From the NCBI GenBank assembly GCA_000442125.1, contig KE546974.1, forward strand, positions 1,426,001 to 1,490,000: 64,000 nucleotides of DNA, read 5' to 3'. The position numbers were made by a program, and so were the translations under genes. The notes under the pieces are model-generated. The model made no database searches. It was not told the origin of the DNA and saw only the letters and a program-made list of their open reading frames with translations. The DNA is from Opeltia flavorubescens. Its lineage: Eukaryota > Ascomycota > Lecanoromycetes > Teloschistales > Teloschistaceae. The first letter of the stretch is position 1, and every line of letters starts with the position of its first letter. Shown in pieces: positions 1-11,230 of the stretch.

Positions 1-9
1 AGTTCGCTA

Positions 10-1358
10 TCATGAAGCTGGACATTGGTTAAGTGGCTGCCCACGCAGCTTCGCGGCCAGCTCACAACCCATACTAACTCCATTTCCTCCATGCTTCCAT
101 ATATCAATACGTGATCCTTGTGGCAATGCATTCAACCCTGTCGTTGTCTCGTCGCTTTGTCCCCTCCGCTTCTTTCGACCAGNAAATCCCGAGGGATTCG
201 CGCTGAATGTTGCTAATCCTCCTTTACTGTTCGATAAAGGACTATCGACACAAAGACTGACGAGGGTATCGAACGCAATGCTGATCTGACTGCAGCTGAG
301 TGTCATAGCTTTATTTGCAGACACTGCAAACGCGCATGTATCTAATGAACCGTCAGCATTGTTACAAATCATACACACGGACAGCGGACGACTCACTCTC
401 GCTGAAGTACTTCGTTTCACCCAGCTTAAAGTCGACATCTCCAGTTCCAAGTCCGTGGTGTCGTAATTTTGCACAATCTACAACTGCTGGGCCTGCCGTT
501 CCCTTGTCGCATTGGTAATCCATAGTTTGTTGGCCACTGACTGGATCCCACCACCTCACATCGTCTCTATCTGGCCACATCTCTTCAACTTTCCGGTCGA
601 AGAGTTGCATTGCTGACCAATAATGCAACTGTTGGACGTCGTTCACCGCATCGGCCCATAGTGTTCGTACGAATGCGAGGACTCGGTCGGCCACCCCAAC
701 GTCCGTATCGCCTGGCCGATTGGACTTTTTTGGTGGACGCGTCACTGTCACAGTGACGTATTGATCAGTGCTCCTCGGCGATCCCAAAATCTCTATCATT
801 GAACGTCAAAATCTGGATACAAGATTCTCGAATTCACTTACGGCCATTGGCAAGTGCTGGATTGAGGACGTCTGCTGAACGTGCCAGCCAGCCATACATC
901 CTGTCAAATCCAGAGATCGTGAAGCCACCGATTCCGGTGGGGAAATCGCCCGTCTCGTCTCCGCCACCTGGACATTGCTGGATCACATAGCCAGCCATTC
1001 CCCGAATTGTGTCTGGGAATAGACTGATTCTGGTTGTGTCGACTGCTGCCGGACNTCCCAGCTCTACTGTGATCGTGCAAGAACCTGAGAGCTTTGTCAA
1101 TATTTCACGCCGTACAAACACTTAAGAGATTATCGCGACTGATTTACCAATTGTTTTACTCCACGGCAATGTGTATGCATCCTCGACGATACCGCTTGTC
1201 GTATAATAAGGTACTGCATCATTCCCTCGAGGTAAGAAACTACCCGCTATCTGACAATCTCCTGCATCTATCTCGACGCCATATCTTGGACTGCATTTAT
1301 GAAAGTCAGCCCAGGTTTGAGGTGGCAGAATAGGAAGGAACGCAGGGACTGCAGCCAT
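10..1358 (-). CDS. Four-exon cysteine-containing fungal protein, function unknown
   Basis: Predicted exons are 1358-1148, 1084-842, 792-397 and 341-10. The three introns (63, 49 and 55 bp) have GTAAAT, GTAAGT and GTGAGT donors and CAG, TAG and TAG acceptors. A CTGAC branch motif sits before the last acceptor. All junctions keep phase 1 and remove every internal stop, giving 393 residues. Splicing creates the smooth stretch LPWSKTIGSCTITVELG at the first junction and KYFSENTCAFAVSANK at the third. Cysteines recur with a periodic look (GDCQIAG, GSCTITVEL, VIQQCPGGG, NTCAFAV, LSCSQI), followed by a Gly-rich IGGFTISGFDRMYGWL block. This resembles a widespread but unnamed family of fungal, probably extracellular proteins, which I recognise by pattern and cannot name. 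The ATG at 1358 gives no obvious signal peptide, so an upstream leader exon may be missing. Two N bases fall inside the coding sequence. Confidence 0.72.
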
Positions 1359-1712
1359 GTTGTTGGATGAGGATTACAGGAGGCTTGTTACTTTTCTTTA
1401 CTGTTTAAGGACAACTTTCTTTATTCGACAAATCTATTAATATTTGCCGTTCTGTGGATCTTACACTTAGCCGTTGGAAGCTAATGGCTGTCGCGTGGCT
1501 GCTGCAAGGTACAATCTGAGCGGCCGAGAAAATTCCGGTTTGCGCTCTTGCGCTACGGCTCAATGTGGCGAAATAGACTGGTATCAAGGGAATGTTTTAA
1601 TGATCGGAATGATTGGTAAATTCTTTTTATTCAAGCCGAGCAGATCAACGCCAAAAAAGGTTTGTCCTGGCCGTCCTTTGGTGCTTCCGAGTCTACGGCC
1701 AACGGCATTGAT

Positions 1713-1940
1713 TCAAGGTTCCCATGGTGTGCCAATTATCATCCAGCGTACTTCCCCATTGATGACGATACGAATCGTTCCATCAGGCAGCTCAGCAAGT
1801 GCAATAAAATTGTGTGGTCCAAGGGCTGGCAAGTTGGCCACGGCATCGACATCGATCCCCGCACGACTCGCCAGACACAGCCTCATAACTGCTATAAGCA
1901 GGACATGGTACGCTTCGGCTTGAGTAGGTGTGCCAGGCAT
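1713..1940 (-). CDS. Small conserved orphan protein (75 aa), intact copy of a two-copy family
   Basis: The frame runs from an ATG at 1940 with a good context (AAAAATGCC) to a stop at 1713. The product has no motif I recognise. Its central part is hydrophobic (LLIAVMRLCLASRAGIDVD) and its C-terminal half reads ELPDGTIRIVINGEVRWMI. The main argument that this is a gene is the homologous sequence on the plus strand at 58352-58589. That copy keeps MPG-PTQ-EAYH, SRIDIDAVTN, MPDGTIRTVVNGEVRWMIRG and the spacing between them, but has lost the frame. Conservation of residues rather than bases between copies 56 kb apart suggests the family coded for protein. It may belong with the larger gene at 10-1358, which is on the same strand about 350 bp downstream, but no shared function is visible. 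Confidence 0.5.
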   Translation of the reverse strand: MPGTPTQAEAYHVLLIAVMRLCLASRAGIDVDAVANLPALGPHNFIALAELPDGTIRIVINGEVRWMIIGTPWEP

Positions 1941-2364
1941 TTTTGATGATTTGTGATGTCTGTGCTATGAATTAGCCATCACTCTTCATTTCATTGTATG
2001 AAGACCTCGATCTTACTTATTTTTGCTCTTGATGTGGGTGGATGAAGAAGTTATACACTGGGGCTCAAACAATTTGTCTTGATTTACTTCTGCTCTTTGT
2101 ATTCATCGTCAGATCATCTCAAGCCATTCATGCCATCCGTACTAACAATAGGGATGGTGCAGCTTACTTGACTTGTTATGGGAGGTGTGAAGGTGGGTGG
2201 TTGTTGGTGATTGTGGGATTTTTCTTCTTTAGCATAAGCGTGCCGAGCCAGTCGTGCAACAGGGCTGTTAGAAGCACTTTGATTGCAAGGACGGCCAGGA
2301 CATTTTGCCAGACTATGCAGTTCCATTGCTTTGTCCCCTTCTATTGTCTGCTCTTTTCATATCG

Positions 2365-2567
2365 ATCAAACTATATATACCACCAACCATCGGTGCATTT
2401 TCCAGTTATTTTGATCTCCCTGCTCAGCGAATATAGTTCTATATCCTCTTGTTCTCATATGTCAATCCAGCACAATTCAGCAGTATATACAGTAATATCC
2501 GCTCTCTTTACCAACAGCCTACATTGACCTGTCCCAGTCTTTTCGACCTCTTTTATCTACCATTTCA
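2365..2567 (+). promoter_or_regulatory. TATA-like and CT-rich promoter stretch
   Basis: An AACTATATATACC element at about 2370 is followed by pyrimidine-rich sequence (CCTCTTGTTCTC, CTCTCTTTACC, TTTTCGACCTCTTTTATC) running into the ATG at 2568. This arrangement is typical of fungal core promoters. It is inferred from composition only. Confidence 0.35.
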
Positions 2568-2913
2568 ATGCCTCAAACACCTCCAAAACCACTTAATGTG
2601 ACACGACTACAGCCACGACGGCATGCTAGACAACGACATGATGACGTAGATACCTCGACTTCACCTGCAAGCAATACCACTGGTATGACGCGCCATTTCT
2701 GGGCGTTTCGGTGAAAGAATCGGGCTGGATAGGGTGTGTAATCGAGCGGCGATATCAATTGGAGCTCTTTGCTGACGTTTGGGCTTCTCTAGGGTCGTTA
2801 CACTTCATCATTTGACCATGGGTAACAGACAAGAGCAGAGTGACCATCTCACTCCTCATCAAACTAAATACCAGTGCCCGCATTCGACCCTCCTATCCTT
2901 CACAGCCATAACC
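2568..2913 (+). CDS. Short intron-containing gene, product unknown
   Basis: An ATG at 2568 in good context opens a 38-codon basic exon (starting MPQTPPKPLNVTRLQPRR). It ends at a GTATGA donor at 2683. A strong acceptor region, TTTGCTGACG...CTTCTCTAG, ends at 2792. A second convincing intron lies at 2822-2874, with GTAACA donor, AACTAAAT branch motif and ACCAG acceptor. The 29-nt exon between them is short. In the phase set by exon 1 it reads into a stop. One base of offset would instead give RYTSSFDHG followed by ARIRPSYPSQP. This could be a single-base decay, an assembly error or a different first exon. No family is recognised. Confidence 0.33.
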
Positions 2914-3119
2914 CAACCTCCTCTGCATCCATCAATCCCAATCTCCTCATTATCCCCATATACACCCCTTCATCACCCTCATCAACCATAAATTCCTCCA
3001 CTGTTCCTCCCTTCCTCAGGCAAGTCGTTGCTAATACTGCTGTCGGTGGTATTGATGATGGTAGTCGTAGGGAGGGAGGTAGAGGTGAGAAAGGGAAGGG
3101 AGTTTCATCGGAGTAGGGG

Positions 3120-3945
3120 TTTGGCGGGTGGTGGATTTGAAGGGCTGGGAGGAGGTTTTAGTATGGCGGTTCCAGGCTAGGAGGTGTTTGTGATGAATGA
3201 TCTCACCGTCGGAGAAAGAGTAGATCGATTGCTCTGACGAGTGAATTGGAAGGTGAAGATAGCGGCATGAGCTATTGGTGACTGCTGACTTCATTAGTAT
3301 CGCCTATAAGTCCAAAGCTGGAATTTTCGCAGAGATGAGAAGGCTGTCTGTCTGTGACGGTGTTCGATTGTGGTGCTAATGCTGAACAGGCTTTATAAAA
3401 CTTCTTTGACATATTCCTTGAATCATGGAGGTCTTTTGACAATACTTAAAAGGGGACTGTACCAGCAAGCGCTCAAATTTGCCTCATGTTGAACACCTTA
3501 AATTGCCTCATGTTGAACACCTTAAATTGCCATCTTTGGGTTATGAGGAACAGATCTTACATGATTTTCCTTGTCTGACTGCTGAACCTTTTTTGTAGCA
3601 CATAGGCTTTCTCATTGTTGTTTCAGTGGGGAAGAAGCAAGCAAAACTTCTCCCACTTGTTTGTGAACAGCAACGCCAGAGATACTTGGATCTTTTTGCT
3701 GGGAAGATCACCAAAAGCATTCATGCACTTTTCTTGACCTAGACTAAGCGTATATACCGACTAAACGGCATAGGTACAAGGCATAACTAGGGGAAATTGG
3801 GGCAAATTTTCATTGCTTGTTTGTATCATTACATTCATACTTGTTGTGATCTTATGAACGGAAATTCCTGGGAAAACAGATTTTCTCAATCCTAAATCAT
3901 ACTCTCCCTCATGGCACACCTCTCTATTCCTTTGTAACTTTCCGT
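3120..3945. other. No gene seen; contains a 24-bp tandem duplication
   Basis: I find no supported coding frame here. The stretch is moderately AT-rich and holds the exact 24-bp doublet listed separately. Confidence 0.5.
3481..3528. repeat. Exact 24-bp tandem duplication
   Basis: The unit beginning GCCTCATGTTGAACACC is present twice head to tail without a mismatch (3481-3504 and 3505-3528). A partial third start follows at 3529. Such perfection suggests a recent event. Confidence 0.95.
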
Positions 3946-4325
3946 GAGATATGACGGCGTATTGTACATATCTCTGATATACGCATTGACGACACCGATA
4001 TCCCTTACCGGTTTTCTATCCGCTGATCATAACCTTAAGACGTGGCTCAAATGTTACGATGATATTATCTTTCATATCCCGGATTCCCAATCCCATCTTA
4101 CTAGTATTGAAGACTTCCACACTCGAGATTCAGCAATCTCTAGATTTCAAAGAAGTCGCTCAATATCATTCGTTTGATCAAACACGCACTGACATCGCTC
4201 GCACTTGAATTTGAAATCTTTCAGGACAAGTGAATGTTAGGAGAGTTGATCCTTTACACACCATTCTACTCGTCGGTACATCGATCTACTGTGCCTGTAG
4301 GTTCATGCGCTCCGCATTGTGAGCA

Positions 4326-5193
4326 TTGACTCAGTTTACAGAGGACGGCTGGAGTGCTTTTCACTACTACAAGAAAGAGAAATACAAAATCACTGCTCAC
4401 AACAATGCCAGTGAGGACGAGCGATTCGCCATTTTCCTCAGGGATCGCGATGATTTGCGACAAACACGTCGAGAACGCATGAACGAGTGGCTAGACGCCA
4501 CACCCAACACTCACTTTTTGATCTTGTGAGTGTCTCTCCCTGGTGCTCGAAGACGGAAAGGAAAGTGATCATGTTCGGACTTGGCCATGCAGCTTCCTGG
4601 TCCCGATCCTTTCGTCACTCTGGCAGAAGCGTTCAGTGGCGACGGCGGACGACAGACTGGCCACACTCCCCAAATTTCCTACGAAACCTTCACCTCACAT
4701 CAAGAAGATCAAACTCATTGCTTCAAAAGTCGAAGAAAATTGCGGCACCATGTCCCATCCTTTCCTACATACACCAGTATACAACCCAGCTCGAGCCCAG
4801 ATGTGGCTTCCTCATCAACAAGTACTGGTATCTCTAGCGCTTCCGATACAAACACCAATCTATATACAGAACTTCTTTTTTCACGCTCAACTACTCGCTC
4901 AGCGGTCGGTTGAATATATATTCACGTCAAAAGTGAAGGTCAACAACGTCGAGAAGATTTCTCAAGTCTCCAACGTAAGTTTCCCCAACGCTGTCGCTAC
5001 TCCGACTAATCAGATGTATAGTCTCCCCATCTTTTACTCTGCATTCAACACAACACCGTCGAACATGAAGCCGTCTCTGTTTGACAGAAGGCTTCCAAAA
5101 CCGAGAGTTCCCAGCCACTGTCCAAGAGCTCATCTCTGAGGCTGGATCCAACCTATACAAGCCAAACCTCCCGCCAACTAAAGCAGGGATATA
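4326..5193 (+). CDS. Multi-exon gene of unknown function, possibly decaying
   Basis: The frame from 4326 (an internal exon after the acceptor ATTGACTCAG) reads a charged segment with SEDERFAIFLRDRDDLRQ. It reaches a GTGAGT donor at 4526. Joining to the acceptor CCATGCAG at 4592 keeps the frame and continues into a long open stretch with TADDRLATLPKFPTK and KKIKLIASKVEENCG. That stretch ends at a GTAAGT donor at 4975, followed by CCGACTAAT and an acceptor at 5013 or 5021. The last stretch, coding REFPATVQELISEAG and ending at 5193, is clearly protein-like but in another frame, so a further intron or a frameshift lies near 5080. The 5' end is not resolved; an upstream open exon around 3950-4177 may belong to it. 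No domain is recognised. Confidence 0.42.
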
Positions 5194-5639
5194 AGAGATT
5201 ATGACCTTGGGTTATGCTCATACCAAGCGCAAAGATATGGAAGCATCCAACTGCCTCGATAACAAGCCTTTCGGGGCTTTCTATCCCCATTCTACTTTTC
5301 TCATATCTATTAGCGAATTCGCTGACTTGGAGAATTCAGCCAGCTTTTCCAAGCTGGAGAAATGCATACCGGATGAGATGCTGCCTGATGAACATTGATC
5401 AGATTGTCAGAGAAATTTCCGTTTCCTTTTTACGTTAGCGAACATATAATCTTCCAACTGAACATAACCGATGCGGTCAGAGTGTATGGATATCATCAAT
5501 CAATGAAGAAACCCCCGGGCTTGGGAGTATTGGCCAACAGCTATTCTTCAACTCGTTGGTTCAACTCGAGTGGTGGCGAAGGCAGCTTGGCTAGACAAGC
5601 TACCTAGCACGTAAATGGGAGTGAAGAGTCGAACTCTAT

Positions 5640-7290
5640 ATACAAATTCGTGGTATCGAAACACATTCTGACGGTAACTCCAGTATGAAGTTGTTCACAT
5701 ATTCCCAATTTACATTTATCTCTGGACCTAAAGGGTTTTCTATTGGCTTGACAACAGTATCCGGACTCAAGGGNTTTAATCCCTTACTCATTAGCTCTGT
5801 CATCCAAAATTGACCCGACGTGGAACGCCTCGAGAGAATGAACAAGAGCAGCAGAGAAGGCTGATGTATAGATATATTTTCTGTCTTACACACTCTGACC
5901 GTAATTCCAGTATGAATACCTGGGGAGGAATGTACCAATTGTCAGATCTGAAGATAAACCTCGTCTTGTCAATCCTTTCTGTCCAAAATTGACCCGATGT
6001 GGGGTTCCGCGTTCCTTATCGCCGCAGGTTACATGAAACAAGGAGAGCAGGCGGGAATAAGACTGTACTCAATTTTCGCAGTCAAGGTCATGGTATTATC
6101 TCACATACTGTGGCAGTAATTCCAGTATGATCTTGCCGTCTCTGCGTGGCCGAGTAGTCACTAGACAAGAAATACTCTTCACCTTGATTAAGAATACCTT
6201 TTTATGGACTATTGATCCCATATGGAGTGGGATTTCGTGGAGAGGGGAGTGGCATCGGAACCTTGAATTGGAGGAAAGGGAAACTGGCGGCGTGGAACCA
6301 CGTACGAAAATACCGGATTATCTCACATATTCTGGCTGTAATTCCAGTATGAATACTTGTGGTCTCATATACACCACACCATTTTACATATTCTGGCCGT
6401 AACTCCAGTATGAATACTTGTGGTGCGAGGTGGAAGGTACTGAGCACCGATTGTCTAGATCTGAAGACAAACCTTGTCTCGTCGACCCTTCTGTCCAAGA
6501 TTAACCCGACGTGGGATCGGGGGCTGCCCGTTGCCGAAGGCTACGTGAACGGAAAAAATGGCAGCATTCAATTAAGTACGAACACACCGTATTAATCTTA
6601 AATACTCTGGCCGTAACTCCAGTATGAATATGTCTGGAACTACATAGGTGAATGATTACCAGGCAAGAATTATCCATCGCTGCAATCACGCCTTTCGTTG
6701 ACAATTGATTCCCTATAGGATCGAGGGCCGGGGGAGGAGTGGTACCGGAACCATAAGTTTGAGGGAATCGAGAATGGCGCCATGATTTCACGTACGAACA
6801 CATTGTATCATCTCACATACTCTGGCCGTACCTCCAGTATAGTCCTATAAGTATGATAGACGAAATTCCAACACCTTTTACTTACAACACTACTCAGCCG
6901 TCGCAACAAGAAGCTGCTTCAGGTACTGAAGATTACGAGCCCAACATAGGCGACTCAAAGATCATGCCATCGTTAGATGTAACGCGTCTACTTAGAAGTC
7001 CCAGGATTTACTTATTTATAAATCTCTGGAGTATCAAGTGCGAAAATTATTTCTTCTTACTATTATTGATCGCGAGGATATCCGTACTACAAGCCGTCGA
7101 AATTTACAAAATTCTCAATTTCCTCATACAAAATGGCGTATGAAGTTCCCTTGATATGCATCAATGGTGAGATCTTTGGAGAGATTACAAGAGCAAGTGT
7201 ACTGACTTATTACCAGGAACCGGCCTGCTTTTGCACACAATCTGACAGTAATTCCAGTATGACCTTGTCGAAACTTACTCCGCAACAACC
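5640..7290. repeat. Degenerate ~215-bp tandem array
   Basis: Eight diverged copies of the core CTCTGGCCGTAACTCCAGTA (followed by TGAATAC) are centred near 5680, 5905, 6122, 6345, 6405, 6616, 6832 and 7252. Spacing is about 211-225 bp, with one 60-bp insertion of an extra core and one double step of 420. A second landmark, AAATTGACCCGACGTGGG, recurs at about 5808, 5988, 6205, 6498 and 6703, and the stretch CACGTACGAACACA precedes several cores. No open frame spans the units, so I read this as an old satellite-like array. Confidence 0.8.
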
Positions 7291-8106
7291 CGGGGAATGG
7301 AGGATCATTTTGTCCTCGCCGATCATACTCGGTCGAAGCTTGGTAGGTACGGAATCGGGGATATGGTATGACATCCAGATTGAATCACGTGGCGGAGCGT
7401 TGTATGAGACTGGGAAAAAGCATAGGAGGATGGAGGAGTCGTTAGACGAAAAACGGTTGCTGGAGGTCTATATAGTCTCTCAACAGGATAATTCTCATGT
7501 GCGAGATGTATTTTTACAAGGCCCCCGTGTATGAGTGCTCGTGGATACGCGTCGCATCGTGAAAGCCTTCCTCTTTCAAATCGATCTTCCAAGCACGGTC
7601 TGTTGGACCTCCCTCACATGATAGAGTACTACTGTCGCTTCACCTTGCTACCAATATCAGAATCTGATGTTGATGGACCCATGGATCGTGTGAAGTGGAA
7701 CAGCTATCGCTGAGTTTGCGCGTCGAAGGGACGATCACCCTGTGTCGACACGTCAGCCCCAAACCTTTGTGAAAAGACATGGCGTTGGCCCTGGTGCCAA
7801 GCAGGTAGGTCGGCATAAAGAAGCGACGGTAGCGATGGCGACTGCGATAGCATTGGCGATCGAGGGGCGGAGAAGCTGGGATCAGGAGGTGTTGAGAGGG
7901 GAGCAGCAAAGGTAACGGCGACGTTGGCACGAGAAAATAGGCAGATTACAATTCCGTATCCCGTGGCATTTGCTCCTCCCAGTTTTCCAGGAAAAGAAGT
8001 CCTCAGTATGGACCAGTCATGGAAGACCAGGATTACCGCTAAGGGCACTCGTCGGTAGGAAGATAACGCTGGATCGATGCGCAAAGGTTGGATGTCTCCC
8101 AAGGTT

Positions 8107-8443
8107 TCAAGTATTGCTTTGATGTATAAAGGAGGCGTGGAAAGGGAAGCGGCGAATAGGAAGACGAAGGCGAAGGCGAAGGCTAAAGCGACGGCAAAGA
8201 CGAGAGGAGATGTGCGAACAAGTCTTTAGCATACTGCGGCATTCTCTCTTCCATATCTTCCATGTAGACACCTCCCCAGTATAGGCTGACTGCTGAAGTG
8301 GTGCACGATGTTGAGCTTCTTCCGTGGTTAGGGGTATCGCTTTGAGTGAATAAGGGAGGAGGCAAGGAGTAAAAGTTCGGGTCAGCAACAGAGGGGCGAA
8401 GGTGGTGAAGAGCTGGAGGTGGAGGAGCTGAGTGTTGTAGCAA
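8107..8443 (-). CDS. Possible exon, product unknown
   Basis: One frame reads a protein-like C-terminal stretch, VSLYWGGVYMEDMEERMPQY followed by AKDLFAHLLSSLPSL and a stop near 8185. It lies between two copies of the repeated block. There is no paralogue or domain to support it, so it is listed only as a possible gene remnant. Confidence 0.2.
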
Positions 8444-10089
8444 GGATGGAGATCATCTCGTACGGACGCGGCAGCGGAAATCTCTTCTGGTACGGCGAGT
8501 GTTGTTATGAGATGAACATGGAGGCATTGGGGAGGAGGCGGCGCAGGCGGCGTGGGCGACGGGGAGAGATCTGTAAAAGCGACTTTGTAGCTCCTTGTGC
8601 CAACTACAGAGGGTCAAGACTCTCCGGAAATGATCAAAGATTTTTAAGATAGTGGCCGCTGCAGGCACTCGTCGAAGGAAGATCACCTTATGTCGACATG
8701 TCTGCAAACTCCTGGATAGTAGGTGATGCCTTGATTGGCAGATGAAAGCGAGACAGAGAGGATGTGGCGGCCGCTGGTTAGTATAATAGCGATAGGGCTC
8801 ATCCTGTGCAGATGGGACGTCGAGTCAAGGGTACTAGTATGATGTGGGTTGATAAATGTAGCAAAGAGGCAGCTATTTCGACGGCCATGGCGAGGGGGCC
8901 GGGACTTAGATGCATACTTGTCTGGCATCGTTGCTTTCATGCTTTGATATGGACCTAGCAAATTCTTCTCTATCCGTGCCTTGACTACGATTGGAAGATT
9001 ACCACCGTCATGTCTGCGTGTCGGGATAAATTCCATGCCGGAGTTATACACGAGGCTGGATTTACTTCAAGCTGGAGGTATTGTTCCGAATAATCAGAGA
9101 GCGCATGTGGGGAGAAAGATCACTAGAGCGCGGTGAAGGCGATTGATGGGGGAGACGAGCGCAACAGCTTCCACAATACTCTGCTCTCCAGTCCTCACCA
9201 TTTTTCAAGCTCTTTCCCTTGCCCGCATGAAAAATCCGGTCGTGTTAAAGAATAGTCACCACTAAGTTACTCGTCGAGGTGGAGATTGCTTCCAGTGCCG
9301 ACACACCAACTCAAGATTTATCAAGACGGTGAGTCTGATCGTGAATGGACGAGGAGGCATCGATTAAGGAGCGGCCAGGACGACGGCGACTGGGGCAAGG
9401 ATATGGGTGGACAGCTTTTCAGGACACCGAGCACTCATACCTCCTTATTCTCTGTTCTTGAATGCCTCTCCTTGAACGTACATCGATCACAGAGTGGAGC
9501 CATTAGTCGAGCGATGAAGGTGACAGAGGGAAAATACAAAGGCGATGGGTCGGTGTGTAGCCATTCAGGAGCTGGGTGGTATGGTAGAGATAAAGCTCTT
9601 CCCGCAAAGACACGTTATATCCAAGACGATTCTCGGAATACTAGACGTTGGCACATGGAGAACAGATAGATCGGCGAGAAAAAGCGGAAGGGCGATTGGA
9701 GAGTGGAGGAGTCGGGCGAAGTCATGACAATGGAGATTATTCTATGCGAAACACATCATGTTGAATTATCCTACAGAAATGGCGAGTTCTGATATTTTAC
9801 GAAGGGATGGATGGAGAGAAAGAAGTGGCGGAGGCGACGACGGCAGCGATGGAAAGGGTAATGGAGATACTGGCGGAGAGATGGGCGAGCAGCTGTCCAG
9901 GATACGGTTGCATTTGCTTCTGCCTACATATCCGCTCTCCAAGCGGATTCTTCTTGACACAAACTATTCTGTATAATAAGCACTATGCACGTCCCTCGTC
10001 GCCATGAACATCACCACGCGTCGTAGCGTCACAATGAATATCTCCCGGAAGCGAGAGGTGTTGCCTTTTAATAGAGAAGGGTCGAGAAT

Positions 10090-10665
10090 GAAGCGGCGAC
10101 GGCGAAGGCGCAGAGAGCTGATGGTAGAGGTGTGGTCATGTTGAAGTTCGTCCCGTCGCAGCTCGTCAGATTCAGGACTCTGACGAGATCAGTTTGCGTA
10201 GCTGCACTCTTATCGGTGTTCATGTCGTTGGCGCCAGCGTGTAGGAGTATAATCATGGGCCGAAGGGAACCTTGCGAAAGTGCTGCTTTCTGGGCTATTT
10301 GGTCGATCTACTAATATAAGTTTTTCGCTGTCAGAACCGCGAAAATTTCCAGAAATACCGTGAAGCCGTTCCAGCCTTCTTCCTACTACGTATCGTAGTG
10401 CCCGTCGCGGTTGCTGAATGATCAAAGGTATTTCAAGAGAGAACTCCCGTACGCTGCCGGCCATGCCACCACCTTGTTTCGAGCCAACGAATAGAAGGTT
10501 GCTCCCAGAGAGAGCCTGTTGCAAGGGCAGTCGATAGCCATTGAGGTGTAGGCACAACATGGACAGGAAGGCCAGCGGAAGAAAGGAGCGGTGATGGCTG
10601 CGACGGCGACAGTATTGGTATCAGGGACGATGGAGGGAATGGGTGGCGTCAAACCGATAAGAATA
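10090..10665 (-). pseudogene. Broken SGNH (GDSL-type) hydrolase-like gene
   Basis: Read 5' to 3' on the minus strand, the blocks come in the order expected of fungal SGNH esterases. RLILIG near 10665 sits where the nucleophile block GDSIT should follow, but here LTPP follows. Next is NGYRLPLQQALSGSNLLFVG with SKQGGGMAGSV at about 10540-10430. After a frame change comes MIILLHAGANDMNTDK at about 10256-10210, matching the HAGTNDM block that holds the conserved Asn. Family members are secreted or intracellular acyl-ester hydrolases; this is from knowledge of the family. The absent GDS serine block, at least one frame change and the short length all argue that it is not functional. Confidence 0.55.
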
Positions 10666-11230
10666 AGCCGTGTCGATATGTCAACCTGAATTCCTCCCGG
10701 GAATAGTAGGTATTGCCTTCGAAGTAAAGGAGGCGAGGGAGGGTAAGGACAACGGTGGAGGCGTCGAAATGGTGGGAGCGGTTTAGGTGGTTTGAAGTCG
10801 TGGACATTGCCTCGAGTGACAAAAGCGGTAGGTGCAGAGATTGCAGCGGCGGGAGCGACAGCGATGCGGACGGAGGCGGATGGGGAGGCGACGAAGATGT
10901 GGAGGAGCTGGAAGGACTTGAATAATGTTATGTAACATAAATCCGAAGGAAGGAAACAATACTTACGTGAATTACGTGGGAGGACAGCTGTCCTAGAGCT
11001 GGCGTAATGTTGGTGATCGGAGCGACAGACAAAGAGGACGAGCCCAAGAAGGCTTGGAGTAGTAGTTGAAGGTTTGCGGAGCCAATTGGGAATGGAGTAG
11101 CAACAGCCAAAGCAATGTGGGAGGAAGGCAGGGTGCAGGGCCTGCTTTTAAGCCATTCTTCGTATCTATTCCAAGAAACCACTTCACACTCTGGATTACT
11201 CAATATCCTTGATCGAGGAAGCCAGGCTCT

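Larger units (their letters stand above)
7713..10690 (-). repeat. Diverged direct copies of one block
   Basis: On the minus strand, variants of GTCGACATAAGGTGATCTTC followed by CTTCGACGAGTGCC occur near 7715-7750, 8040-8075, 8660-8700, 9255-9300, 9985-10020 and 10640-10690. All are in the same orientation, with irregular steps of roughly 330-720 bp. The 8043, 8660 and 10660 copies also share the preceding segment (GGCATCACCTACTATCC and relatives). A further copy lies near 13730-13765. The 10.66-kb copy runs into the SGNH-like pseudogene, so the block may derive from the 5' part of that gene. Confidence 0.6.

Noticed and set aside
5640-7290. Reading the 215-bp array as a coding repeat protein
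   Set aside because: Frames are interrupted in every unit and differences are not concentrated at third positions by eye.
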